From the IMG/VR virus record IMGVR_UViG_3300025154_001074, positions 1-27,619 of that record: a stretch of DNA of 27,619 nt; one strand, 5' to 3'. Shown here in pieces: positions 6,362-13,927 of this stretch. The stretch's first letter is position 1. Each line of letters starts with the position of its first letter. Position numbers and translations under genes: made by a program. Under the pieces are notes generated by a model, which saw nothing but the letters and a program-made list of their open reading frames with translations, made no database searches and was not told the DNA's origin. The stretch is from a virus.

Positions 6362-6367
6362 ATTATA
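6362..6367 (-). promoter_or_regulatory. Minus-strand -10 box (AGTATAATAA type)
   Basis: A perfect TATAAT on the minus strand lies 26 bases upstream of the 57-residue gene's ATG, between the Cys-rich gene stop and that gene. Context CCAGTATAATAAAA matches boxes at 100-105 and 2669-2674. No TTGACA-like -35 is visible (16-18 bp upstream reads near ACGGAT), so an activator or modified polymerase may be needed. Confidence 0.5.
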
Positions 6368-6376
6368 CTGGATTGT

Positions 6377-6793
6377 TTAAAAATATCCGTTAAAATATCT
6401 AAAATTTATACAACCATAATTCCATATTTCGGCCGGTATTCTCAATTCTGAACAAATTCCGCAGGCATAAGCGATATTATAAATACAATTATTACAGCGT
6501 TTTTCTCCAGTTTCTTCTATCCTATACCAAGGGATTTTTAAATTGTTTGATAATTCATTTAATTCTGGTTTGTTCTGGGAATGCCAATGATTTAATTTTG
6601 TTTCAAAAGTGAATCCCCATTGTTTAAGGGCAATTACATTCTGAATTAAAAGATCACAGGTCCAGAAATCAAATTTTTCAATATATCCTCGACCTGAAAG
6701 GAGTTTAGCCCTTCTGGCATCAATAAAAGTTCGGGGAAAAGAAAATTTAATTTTATTCCCCATTAATTCGGCTTGTTTCAGATCGGTATCCAT
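6377..6793 (-). CDS. Cys-rich hypothetical protein
   Basis: A 138-residue protein when started at the ATG at 6793, which overlaps the end of the upstream gene by 16 bases. A longer reading to 6910 runs fully inside that gene and is unlikely; the ATG at 6763 is also possible. The C-terminal third carries CNNC, ACGIC and a final Cys (CINF), a pattern fitting zinc or an iron-sulfur site. The middle contains FDFWTCDLLIQ and Trp-rich stretches. I do not recognise the family. Confidence 0.55.
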   Translation of the reverse strand: MDTDLKQAELMGNKIKFSFPRTFIDARRAKLLSGRGYIEKFDFWTCDLLIQNVIALKQWGFTFETKLNHWHSQNKPELNELSNNLKIPWYRIEETGEKRCNNCIYNIAYACGICSELRIPAEIWNYGCINFRYFNGYF

Positions 6794-7032
6794 TCGATCC
6801 ACCCGACAAAAAGATAGGAGTAAACAATTAATAAAACAATTCCTATTTTCATTTTCTCCCTGATAAGGTTTTCTACGATCCTGGAAGCGTTTTTCTGCCC
6901 CTGTAGCCATTCTCGCACTTCCGGGGATAGGGTAGCCAGCCAGGCTACTTTTTTTCGATTAAGGGGCAGTTTTGGCCGTCCTGCCCCTGGTCTTTTACCG
7001 CCCTTGCCGGTTATGTTTTGTTGTCTGATCAT
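6778..7032 (-). CDS. Ribbon-helix-helix-like protein with hydrophobic C-terminus
   Basis: An 84-residue protein. The N-terminal KGGKRPGAGRPK (about 10-21) is an AT-hook-like basic segment very common in phage DNA-binding proteins. A helix pair (LSPEVREWLQGQKNASRIVENLIREKM, about 35-61, broken here into its start and end landmarks LSPEV and REKM) resembles a ribbon-helix-helix core. The last 22 residues (IGIVLLIVYSYLFVGW and onward) are strongly hydrophobic, like a membrane segment, which is odd for a DNA-binding protein. Ribosome binding site AAGGAAAT is adequate. It is probably a regulator. Confidence 0.6.
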   Translation of the reverse strand: MIRQQNITGKGGKRPGAGRPKLPLNRKKVAWLATLSPEVREWLQGQKNASRIVENLIREKMKIGIVLLIVYSYLFVGWIEWIPI

Positions 7033-7048
7033 AAGTTATTTCCTTTTG

Positions 7049-7282
7049 TTAAGCTACCGCAATCCACCAGCCCTCTGTACCATACCGTCTGTGGCCGCCG
7101 ATTATCCATTCTTTTTTGGTCGTAATTTGCAAAGCCTTATAGAGATTACTATTTTTGTTATAAGGAGCAATAAGCCCTCCGATAATTTCGATTTTTGTAT
7201 CTGATGGCCAATCATTAAGATTTAATCTTCTTGCCAATTCGCTTTTGGGGTGATTTTCGATATATTCGCCCTTCGTAGTCAT
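7049..7282 (-). CDS. Hypothetical small protein
   Basis: A 77-residue protein from the ATG at 7282 (MTTKGEYIENHPKSEL), chosen because GGGAG lies just upstream; an earlier in-frame start has no such site and runs into the promoter element. The segment around HPKSELARRLNL could be a helix-turn-helix-like piece. The C-terminus is Gly/Trp-rich (KEWIIGGHRR, EGWWIAVA). No function is assigned. It is the first gene after a repeated promoter-like element. Confidence 0.55.
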   Translation of the reverse strand: MTTKGEYIENHPKSELARRLNLNDWPSDTKIEIIGGLIAPYNKNSNLYKALQITTKKEWIIGGHRRYGTEGWWIAVA

Positions 7283-7326
7283 GATTTTCTCCCTTGTTGA
7301 GTTTGATTTCTTCCTCTCTATGATTA

Positions 7327-7346
7327 AAATATATATCCTTTTCAAA
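7327..7346 (-). promoter_or_regulatory. Repeated promoter-like element, copy 1
   Basis: On the minus strand this reads TTTGAAAAGGATATATATTT, 45 bases upstream of the ATG at 7282. The same 20 bases occur at 8619-8638, also ahead of a leftward gene. Flanks are also alike (A-rich with CTTTT before, TAA-rich after). It does not fit a normal sigma-70 -35/-10 spacing. Confidence 0.55.
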
Positions 7347-7374
7347 CAAAAGTAAAGGGTAAATACAATCTTTT

Positions 7375-7857
7375 TTAAAATAAATTTCTTAATTCCTCAA
7401 AAGCCTCATCAATCCTGCATTTCTTAATTCCCTTACCAACTAAAAATTCCTTGATTTTTCCCTTGATTGAATAATAGGAGGTATCGGCAGCAATCCCCAT
7501 AATTTCCGCAGGACCAGAAAAGATAATATTCGCAACCATTTTGGCCTCTTCCCCTAAATTGCTTAATAGATGCCGAAAAACAGCTGTATTTTCAGTGTTG
7601 ATATTCTTAGCAATATCTTCATATTCATCACAAACATTTTCCTTTTGATCTTTAACGAAATCACATAATGCCCTGGTAACATAATGGTGGACGCAGGTTG
7701 ATAATTTTCCCCTGGAAGGATTATAATTATCAACAGCAATACAAAGGGCCAAAAGGGCTTCAGATTTCAATTCCTCAAAATCAATCCCAGTTGTTCGGCA
7801 AAAGGACCAAGCTAAAGAATGAGCCTGATTGATATGCTTTGTGACCAAGATATTCAT
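7375..7857 (-). CDS. Sigma-70-like factor
   Basis: A 160-residue protein. Residues 8-70 match sigma region 2: a helix with AHSLAWSF, then FEELKSEALLALCIAVDNYNP, then TCVHHYVTRALCDFVK, the helix that in sigma factors binds core polymerase and the -10 element. The C-terminal part (about 95-160) is helical and could be region 4-like (SNLGEEAKMVANII, then ADTSYYSIKGKIKEF). Phages use such proteins to redirect host RNA polymerase to late or middle promoters. The start at 7857 overlaps the upstream stop as ATGA. A degenerate, regulatory sigma relative is an alternative. Confidence 0.7.
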   Translation of the reverse strand: MNILVTKHINQAHSLAWSFCRTTGIDFEELKSEALLALCIAVDNYNPSRGKLSTCVHHYVTRALCDFVKDQKENVCDEYEDIAKNINTENTAVFRHLLSNLGEEAKMVANIIFSGPAEIMGIAADTSYYSIKGKIKEFLVGKGIKKCRIDEAFEELRNLF

Positions 7858-8039
7858 TTTTTGTCCCTTTCCTTTGAAATGAGTTCTTTGCATTGCTCAA
7901 AATCCTCCATTAATTTTTCAAAGCATTTTTCACAAATCCCGTGAGAAAGACCACCCTGGGTTCCTTTGGAATCGATTACCCGGATAAAAGTGGTGCAGTA
8001 TGAGCACTGCACTACCAGGATATTAGATTGTTTGGTCAT
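7854..8039 (-). CDS. Small zinc-ribbon protein
   Basis: A 61-residue protein with CSYC at 12-15 and CEKC at 36-39, a four-cysteine zinc ribbon, followed by a charged C-terminal helix. Such proteins are frequent in phage early regions and their roles are mostly unknown. Its stop overlaps the start of the sigma-like gene, so the two are coupled and it might be a partner of that factor. Confidence 0.65.
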   Translation of the reverse strand: MTKQSNILVVQCSYCTTFIRVIDSKGTQGGLSHGICEKCFEKLMEDFEQCKELISKERDKK

Positions 8040-8050
8040 TTTGATTAATT

Positions 8051-8266
8051 TTAAATAACTTGAGCAAAATTATCAACCGCTTCTAAAAGTTGATTAATAA
8101 TTTTTTTATTTTGAATTTTGGGTTGTTTCGTTGCAGATTCAACTCTACGAATTTCTCGGTCTTCAGTCCCGAAAATTCGATAAAATTGGCCATCAATAAT
8201 AACATGGATTTGACGGCGAACGCTTAAAAAATTATCATTAATAAAATAAAACCATGTACATTTCAT
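8051..8266 (-). CDS. Hypothetical small protein
   Basis: A 71-residue basic protein from the ATG at 8266 (MKCTWFYFINDNFLSVRRQI). That start is chosen because GGGAGGACAAA precedes it, nearly the same leader as the next gene upstream. The N-terminal half looks like alternating strands (IHVIIDGQFYRIFG) and the C-terminal half like a helix. No family is recognised. Confidence 0.6.
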   Translation of the reverse strand: MKCTWFYFINDNFLSVRRQIHVIIDGQFYRIFGTEDREIRRVESATKQPKIQNKKIINQLLEAVDNFAQVI

Positions 8267-8313
8267 TTTGTCCTCCCTTGGGCAGTTTAGAGTCATGCCC
8301 AGGACAGGTTAGT

Positions 8314-8577
8314 TTATCTCATGTTATTATTGGGAATGTTACTTGTTAATACCCTTACTCTTTGCAATGTTCTTTTTTCTGTGAAGTTTGCAGTGATATC
8401 ACAAAGACATCCTTCCTTTCCAAAAATTTTATGGGCATCCCACGCTCCCTGCTCATTAAACCACCGATACCTGATACCATTTGTTTCTATCTCTACATAA
8501 GCAAATTCAAAAGGACATAAAGCCGATCTTTGTGCTGTTCCTGTTCCGATAAACCTTACTCTCGTTGTTGCTTTCAT
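8314..8577 (-). CDS. Hypothetical protein, first gene of the leftward block
   Basis: An 87-residue protein, MKATTRVRFIGTGTAQRSAL and onward, with alternating strands in the first half and cysteines at about 21, 57 and 59. No family is recognised. It has a strong ribosome binding site (AAGGAGGACAAA) and lies directly downstream of the repeated element at 8619-8638. It is therefore likely among the first genes expressed after entry. Confidence 0.6.
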   Translation of the reverse strand: MKATTRVRFIGTGTAQRSALCPFEFAYVEIETNGIRYRWFNEQGAWDAHKIFGKEGCLCDITANFTEKRTLQRVRVLTSNIPNNNMR

Positions 8578-8767
8578 TTTGTCCTCCTTGGGGTTTGTTT
8601 TTCTCCCTCTCTTAATTTAAATATATATCCTTTTCAAAAAAAAGAAAAGGAAAAAGTAAGAAAAAAGAGGAAAAACCCCAAAAAAAATCCAACCCCTTTA
8701 TTTTCCTAATAAAATCCTATATATTTAAGATAAATAAGTCATTCAACCCTAATAAAAAAGATTGAAA
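8578..8767. promoter_or_regulatory. Divergent control region between early and late blocks
   Basis: Leftward, copy 2 of the repeated element (8619-8638) includes TATATATTTAA on the minus strand. Rightward, the plus strand has TATATATTTAA at 8718-8728, about 40 bases before the terminase ATG at 8768, preceded by AAAATCC. The centre (8639-8690) is almost pure purine on the plus strand. Both directions thus share one core. No standard sigma-70 -35 box is seen. Promoters here are inferred from repetition and position. Confidence 0.55.
8619..8638 (-). promoter_or_regulatory. Repeated promoter-like element, copy 2
   Basis: Identical over 20 bases to the element at 7327-7346. It lies 42 bases upstream of the 87-residue gene's start codon on the minus strand, a similar distance to copy 1 from its gene (45 bases). 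Confidence 0.55.
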
Positions 8768-9331
8768 ATGGTTCGTACAAAAACAAAATCTCCCCCCAAA
8801 CCAATTAAAAAGGCTAGAAAGAAGCCTCAAAGAGTATCCCCTGTCCCTAAACAGCCAGAAGGCAGACCCCCTATATATGACTCAAAGGTTCACCCTGAAT
8901 TAGCTCATAAGTTTTGTTTATTGGGTTGTACTAATGAAAGATTGGGGCAATTGTTAGGAGTATCCACGATTAGCATAGAAAATTGGATAAGACAATATGA
9001 TGAGTTTTTTAGGGCCATAAGGGAGGGAAGGGAGATTGCAGACGCTAACGTGGCCAAATCCTTATATCATAGAGCTTGCGGTTACACCCATGAGGATGTC
9101 CATATAAGCAGTTATATGGGAGGGGTAACAATCACCCCAATTAAAAAGCATTATCCTCCTGATGTTGGCGCTGCAACTCTTTGGCTTACAAATCGGACAA
9201 AACAATTATCCCCTGATAAACGCTGGACAGTAAATCAACAGCAAGAAATATCTGGTCCTAATGGGGAACCACTCCAGGCTGGCAATGTTGTTGTGATTCT
9301 CCCTCCTGAACGGAGTTTGAATAATGGGTGA
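8768..9331 (+). CDS. Terminase small subunit
   Basis: A 187-residue protein that should recognise phage DNA for packaging. Residues 1-35 are Lys/Pro-rich and probably disordered. A helix-turn-helix follows (about 50-85: CTNERLGQLLGVSTISIENW), then a helical oligomerisation part (REGREIADANVAKSLYHRA) and a VVVILPPE tail. The ATG at 8768 is used; a TTG two codons earlier is possible. The ribosome binding site is poor. The identity is supported by the large terminase gene, which it overlaps by eight bases. Confidence 0.8.
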   Translation: MVRTKTKSPPKPIKKARKKPQRVSPVPKQPEGRPPIYDSKVHPELAHKFCLLGCTNERLGQLLGVSTISIENWIRQYDEFFRAIREGREIADANVAKSLYHRACGYTHEDVHISSYMGGVTITPIKKHYPPDVGAATLWLTNRTKQLSPDKRWTVNQQQEISGPNGEPLQAGNVVVILPPERSLNNG

Positions 9332-10733
9332 AGCCTGCCCTAAACAGAACATTATTGAGATTCGTCCCCAGCCTGGACCGCAGACAGATTTCTTGCAGTG
9401 TCCGGCTGATGTTGTATTTTTCGGAGGGAGTGCCGGGGGCGGCAAGTCCTTTGCGTTATTGTTGAAACCTCTTTATAATTTTAACAATTCCAAGTTTGGC
9501 GCGGTAATATTCAGGAGGACAACAAAACAAATTCAGGAGGAAGGCGCATTATGGGATGAGGCGACCGGGCTTTATACTCCACTTGGTGCAAAATCAAATG
9601 AAAATAAATTGAAATTTACCTTTTCAACGGGGATGAGAGTTGCATTTGCTCACATGCAACATGAAAAGGATCGGTTTGATTGGCAAGGTTCCCAGATTCC
9701 CCTTATTGGTTTCGATGAAATAACTCATTTCACCTGGAAACAATTTTCTTATATGTATTCTAGGAATAGGTCTGCTTCTGGAGTATCCGGGAAAATTCTT
9801 GGCACTTGTAATCCTGATCCTGATAGTTGGGTACGGCAATTTATTGATTGGTATATTGGGGAAGATGGATTTGTAATTAAATCTCGCTCTGGGGTAATTC
9901 GTTGGTTTGTTCTTGATGGGGATCAGGTTGTTTGGGGAGAAACAAGACAGGAATTGGTTGATAAATATCCAATGTTGATTCCTTCAAGTTTTACGTTTAT
10001 CCGTTCTTCTGTTTTTGATAATAGGATTTTGTTGGAGAAAGACCCGGCATATTTATCTAAACTTCATGCCCTTCCAAGGGTAGAGCGGGCACAACTTCTT
10101 GAAGGGAATTGGAATATTCGCCCCTCTGCCGGTATGTTTTTTCGGCGTTCTGATTTTGAGATTGTTTCAGCTATTCCGGCAGGTGGCAAAAGAGTGAGGG
10201 CTTGGGACTTGGCCGGGACAAAAGCTGATCCTGTTGAAAAGAAAATTCGGGAAAAGGCGGATGGGCCAGCTTGGACTGTTGGAGTCAAGATGGTCAAGGT
10301 TGGGGGCATTTATTTTGTTGAGGATATTGAAAGAAGTCAAATTGATTCAAGTAAAGTTCTTTCGACAATAAAGAATACCGCTTCACAGGATGGGGTAAAA
10401 ACGAAAGTGCGGATTCCGCAAGATCCGGGGCAGGCCGGGAAATCTCAGGCGAAACATTTTATTTCTGAAATGGCCGGATATAATATTGTTTCATATCCTG
10501 TTTCCGGGAGCAAAGAGACAAGAGCAACTCCATTATCGGCACAAGCACAAGCCGGCAATGTTAAATTGTTACGAGGAAGTTGGAATGAATCATTTTTGTT
10601 GGAAGCTGAAAACTTTCCTGATGGAACAAAGGATCAAATTGACGCTGCTTCAGATGCGTTTGATGAATTGACTAATGTTAAAGTGGCTGGTGTTTGGGGT
10701 TCAAAACCTAAAGTGAGCATTGCCCAAAGATGA
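9324..10733 (+). CDS. Terminase large subunit
   Basis: A 469-residue ATPase/nuclease that pumps DNA into the prohead. Walker A GGSAGGGKS is at 34-42 and Walker B LIGFDE at 127-132. The RNase-H-like nuclease carries D295 (AWDLAGT), D367 (PQDPGQAG) and D444 (IDAASDAF), the expected acidic cluster. Length and motifs are complete. It has a GGAG site before ATG. Its stop overlaps the kdsB start (ATGA). Confidence 0.95.
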   Translation: MGEACPKQNIIEIRPQPGPQTDFLQCPADVVFFGGSAGGGKSFALLLKPLYNFNNSKFGAVIFRRTTKQIQEEGALWDEATGLYTPLGAKSNENKLKFTFSTGMRVAFAHMQHEKDRFDWQGSQIPLIGFDEITHFTWKQFSYMYSRNRSASGVSGKILGTCNPDPDSWVRQFIDWYIGEDGFVIKSRSGVIRWFVLDGDQVVWGETRQELVDKYPMLIPSSFTFIRSSVFDNRILLEKDPAYLSKLHALPRVERAQLLEGNWNIRPSAGMFFRRSDFEIVSAIPAGGKRVRAWDLAGTKADPVEKKIREKADGPAWTVGVKMVKVGGIYFVEDIERSQIDSSKVLSTIKNTASQDGVKTKVRIPQDPGQAGKSQAKHFISEMAGYNIVSYPVSGSKETRATPLSAQAQAGNVKLLRGSWNESFLLEAENFPDGTKDQIDAASDAFDELTNVKVAGVWGSKPKVSIAQR

Positions 10734-11461
10734 ATGCAATAGCGGTAATTCCAGCTCGATTTGCGTCGACAAGGTTCCCTGGTAAACCACTTGCCCTTAT
10801 TGCTGGCTGGCCAATGGTTCTTCATGTTTATAAGCGGGCTAGGGAAATTCAAGGAATTGATGGCGTTGTTGTTGCAACTGATAGTGATTTAATTATTAAA
10901 ACAGTTACGGATGCTGGCGGAATTGCAATATTTACTTCCGAGAATCATCAATCAGGAACAGATAGAGTTGCGGAAATAGCAAATGGAATGCGTTCTGATA
11001 GGATTATATTAAATGTTCAAGGTGATCTTCCTTTTGTTGATCCAAAAGTTTGTGAACAACTTATTCAATGTTTAGTCGATAATAAGGATATTGATATAGC
11101 ATCTCCGGTAATCGCTCAAGGAGTAGGACAGCAGAGAGATTTCCTTGACTCCAATACGGTTAAGGCTGTTTTTGATTTAAATAATAAGGCATTGTATTTT
11201 TCTCGTAGACCAATTCCTGATTCGTCTCCTTATCCGGTTGATCTATTTCCGATTTGGCATAAACATATTGGGATTTATGCATATAGAAACGAGATATTGC
11301 AAAAGGTATCTAAATTAAAGCCAACTAAACTTGAGCAATATGAAAGGTTGGAACAATTAAGATGGTTGGAGAATGGGATAAATGTTCAATGTGTAGTTGT
11401 TAATAATGATTGTGGCCCCGATATAAATTGTCCCGCTGACTTAAAAAGGTTGAACAGATGA
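10730..11461 (+). CDS. kdsB: CMP-KDO synthetase (3-deoxy-manno-octulosonate cytidylyltransferase)
   Basis: A 243-residue, full-length enzyme of the KdsB family, which joins CTP and KDO to give CMP-KDO, the activated sugar for lipopolysaccharide core or capsule. The nucleotide-binding start is IPARFASTRFPGKPL (7-21). SGTDR is at 75-79 and NVQGD at 95-99 with the metal-binding Asp99; SRRPIP and WHKHIGIYAY follow. All family blocks are present, so it should be active, although the exact ulosonate (KDO, 8-amino-KDO or similar) is not certain. It is coupled by ATGA overlaps to terminase upstream and portal downstream. It lies apart from the sugar cassette at 17596-25665 but probably serves it. Confidence 0.92.
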   Translation: MNAIAVIPARFASTRFPGKPLALIAGWPMVLHVYKRAREIQGIDGVVVATDSDLIIKTVTDAGGIAIFTSENHQSGTDRVAEIANGMRSDRIILNVQGDLPFVDPKVCEQLIQCLVDNKDIDIASPVIAQGVGQQRDFLDSNTVKAVFDLNNKALYFSRRPIPDSSPYPVDLFPIWHKHIGIYAYRNEILQKVSKLKPTKLEQYERLEQLRWLENGINVQCVVVNNDCGPDINCPADLKRLNR

Positions 11462-12948
11462 ATAGAACAAAGCCAAAACAAGTTGTAAATGTAAAAGAAG
11501 AAGCAAGAAAAATGCTTCGATCTTCTATTCATCGTGTTTTGTCCTCTTCGTTGCTTACTTCCAGGGCTTCTTTAGCTCATAAATTGGGTCAGTCCTTTCA
11601 TGGTAAAAGGGATTTGTACGAGGCCCTTGGTTATCCTCAATTAAATGAAATAACATTCGATGATTATTACGGGAAGTATCGCCGGGGAGATATAGCGGCA
11701 AGGATTATAGATGCTCCTGTTGATGGTGCTTGGCAGTCCATGCCTGAGGTAATTGAGTCAGTTGATAATGAAACTATCTTTGAAAAGGAATGGAGTGAAC
11801 TCGAAAAGAAGCATCATATTTACTCAACAATAATTCGTTTGGAGAAATTGATTAGAATTGGGCAATATGGTGTTTTGCTGTTTGGTTTCTCAGATGTAAA
11901 AGTAAAAGAGGATATGGCTAAACCTGTAACTGGCAAGGTCGAATTGCTTTATCTCCAGCCTTATTCGGAAGGGAATGCGACAATAAAAAGTTGGGACAGA
12001 AACCCTGGTTCAGAGCGATATGGGAAACCGGAAGTATACCAGCTTTCATATACTGAGCCGGGAAGTAATGCAAAAATTACAAATGATTTATTGGTTCATC
12101 ATTCAAGAGTTTTACATGTAACAGAAGGATTGCTTGAATCAAACATATTTGCCCTTCCGATATTGGAGAGGATTTACAATCGCCTGTTAAATCTCGAATT
12201 GATTGTTGGCGGTTCTGCAGAAATGTTCTGGCAAGGGGCTTTCCCTGGATTTGCCTTTCAGGCTCAGGCTGATGCGGATTTAACCGCTACTGCTTCCGAA
12301 TTGGAAGATGAAATTGATTTATATGTTCATGATTTCAAGCGATATATGAAACTTCAGGGGATTGAAGTTGAGAAATTGTCCTCTGATATTGCTGATCCTT
12401 CTAATCATGTTAATGTACAATTATTGATGATTTCAATTGCAACTGGTATCCCAAAAAGGATTCTGGAAGGCTCAGAACGGGGTGAATTGGCTTCTTCCCA
12501 GGATGAGGGGCATTGGAATGATAAATTGGAAAATCGGAGAATCTATTTTATTAATCCGTTTATCCTTGAGCCGGTTATCAATAAACTTATTGAAAATCAA
12601 GTAATAACCGCTCCTGGAACTGATGGATATGAAATTGAATGGGCTGATTTGTCTGCTCCTTCCGATAAAGATAAGGCCGATGTTGGCAAGGTCAGGTCAG
12701 ATTCAATTAAGAATTATGCAACTGCCCCGGATACTGAATTATTGATTCCGTTTGATTCATTCCTTGAAGAAATTCTTGATTTGGATTCCGAGAAAGTAAA
12801 AAGGATTATGGATGCAAGGCAAAAGCAGAATGAAACCTTGATTCAGGATGACGGGGAAGGGGATGACGATCTTATAGGTCAGGAAGGTGGCAAATTAGCT
12901 GTTCCTGCGACTTCTGGGGAAAATGAAGGGGAAGGTACAGGGGAATAA
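11458..12948 (+). CDS. Portal protein (DUF1073 type)
   Basis: A 496-residue portal expected to form the ring through which DNA enters the capsid. The N-terminal block (YEALGYPQLNEITFDDYYGK, RGDIAARIIDAPVDGAWQ) is typical of DUF1073 portals, and the helical wing and stem regions follow. The last 40 residues are very acidic and Gly-rich. Some DUF1073 proteins carry an anti-CBASS Acb1-like domain at the C-terminus; I see none here. It is flanked by kdsB and the MuF-like gene. Confidence 0.85.
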   Translation: MNRTKPKQVVNVKEEARKMLRSSIHRVLSSSLLTSRASLAHKLGQSFHGKRDLYEALGYPQLNEITFDDYYGKYRRGDIAARIIDAPVDGAWQSMPEVIESVDNETIFEKEWSELEKKHHIYSTIIRLEKLIRIGQYGVLLFGFSDVKVKEDMAKPVTGKVELLYLQPYSEGNATIKSWDRNPGSERYGKPEVYQLSYTEPGSNAKITNDLLVHHSRVLHVTEGLLESNIFALPILERIYNRLLNLELIVGGSAEMFWQGAFPGFAFQAQADADLTATASELEDEIDLYVHDFKRYMKLQGIEVEKLSSDIADPSNHVNVQLLMISIATGIPKRILEGSERGELASSQDEGHWNDKLENRRIYFINPFILEPVINKLIENQVITAPGTDGYEIEWADLSAPSDKDKADVGKVRSDSIKNYATAPDTELLIPFDSFLEEILDLDSEKVKRIMDARQKQNETLIQDDGEGDDDLIGQEGGKLAVPATSGENEGEGTGE

Positions 12949-12952
12949 GAAA

Positions 12953-13927
12953 ATGGAATGTAGCTGCTGTACAGCCCCTTTAAACGGCATAAGAATAAAT
13001 CAGGTTGATCCGACCAGGACTTTGACATTGAGAAATAGGTTTGTTAAAGAAATGCGAAGAAGGTTCAACCAGCTTGCCAAAGTAATTAGAATTTCGATTG
13101 TGGATAATGATTGTTTTGGGTTGAATACCCCGGCAAGAATTAGAACAAATATTGAGGCTGGTCCTGCTCAATTTGATTATGCATTATCCTCCGATAAAAT
13201 AACGGAGTTTATGCGTTGGTTACAGGATCAATATCAGGAATATATTCTGTCTGGTGGTACAAGGGGGATTAAGATTATTTCCCCAACCGGAAGGATAACA
13301 GAGGCGAATTGGACTGATATTTATATCCAAGCTGCTTATCAGCGGGGATTGCAGAGGGGCAGGCAGGAATTAAGGAATGCTGGTATTGATATTCCTGATT
13401 TCGGGGATATGCCTGGAGAAGATTCCTTAACAGTTGTATTTAATCAGCCCTTTAATGTTGAAAGGGTTGGACTGGTATATATTAGGACATTTACTGATTT
13501 GCAGGGAATTACTAGCGCAATGGACACGATGATTTCCAGGGCATTGGCTCAAGGGATGGCAGAAGGTCGTGGCCCTATGGAGTTGGCTTCTATTTTGGAT
13601 AAAATTATTACCGGAATGGGGGAAGATTTTGGAATATTTGATTCATTGGGGAGATGGATACCGGGCAGGAGAAGAGCGGAAATATTGGCCAGGACAGAAA
13701 TAATCCGTGCTCATCATATGGCTACAATATCGGAATATGAAAGGGCAGGATTGTTAGGTGTTAAAGTAAAAGCTGAATGGTCAACCGCTGGGGATTCCAG
13801 GGTTTGTAAGATTTGTGCCCCAATGGACGGAAGGGTATATGATATTCAGAAAATAAAAGGGATGATTCCTGCCCACCCACAATGCAGGTGCGTGGCTATT
13901 CCTTGGATTCCAGAGGTTGAACAATGA
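12953..13927 (+). CDS. MuF-like head morphogenesis protein
   Basis: A 324-residue minor head protein of the phage Mu gpF/SPP1 gp7 family, often carried in the capsid with the portal. The family core is at the C-terminus: ILARTEIIRAHHMATISEYERAG, then CKICAPMDGRVYD and PAHPQCRCVAIPW. The N-terminus has a Cys cluster (MECSCC). The ATG at 12953 is preferred because AGGGGA lies eight bases upstream; an earlier ATG at 12923 lies inside the portal gene. Confidence 0.88.
   Translation: MECSCCTAPLNGIRINQVDPTRTLTLRNRFVKEMRRRFNQLAKVIRISIVDNDCFGLNTPARIRTNIEAGPAQFDYALSSDKITEFMRWLQDQYQEYILSGGTRGIKIISPTGRITEANWTDIYIQAAYQRGLQRGRQELRNAGIDIPDFGDMPGEDSLTVVFNQPFNVERVGLVYIRTFTDLQGITSAMDTMISRALAQGMAEGRGPMELASILDKIITGMGEDFGIFDSLGRWIPGRRRAEILARTEIIRAHHMATISEYERAGLLGVKVKAEWSTAGDSRVCKICAPMDGRVYDIQKIKGMIPAHPQCRCVAIPWIPEVEQ

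Noticed and set aside
8700-8767. Archaeal-type TATA box upstream of the terminase
   Set aside because: The TATATATTTAA core would fit an archaeal promoter, but the Shine-Dalgarno use, DnaB/DnaC/DnaG-type replication, sigma-like factor and kdsB all point to a bacterial host.
10730-11461. kdsB as an assembly error or contamination
   Set aside because: Both junctions are clean ATGA overlaps with intact flanking phage genes, which is hard to produce by misassembly.
11458-12948. Acb1-type anti-CBASS domain in the portal
   Set aside because: DUF1073 proteins can carry one, but the C-terminus here is a short acidic tail without the paired H-x-T/S motifs of 2H phosphodiesterases.
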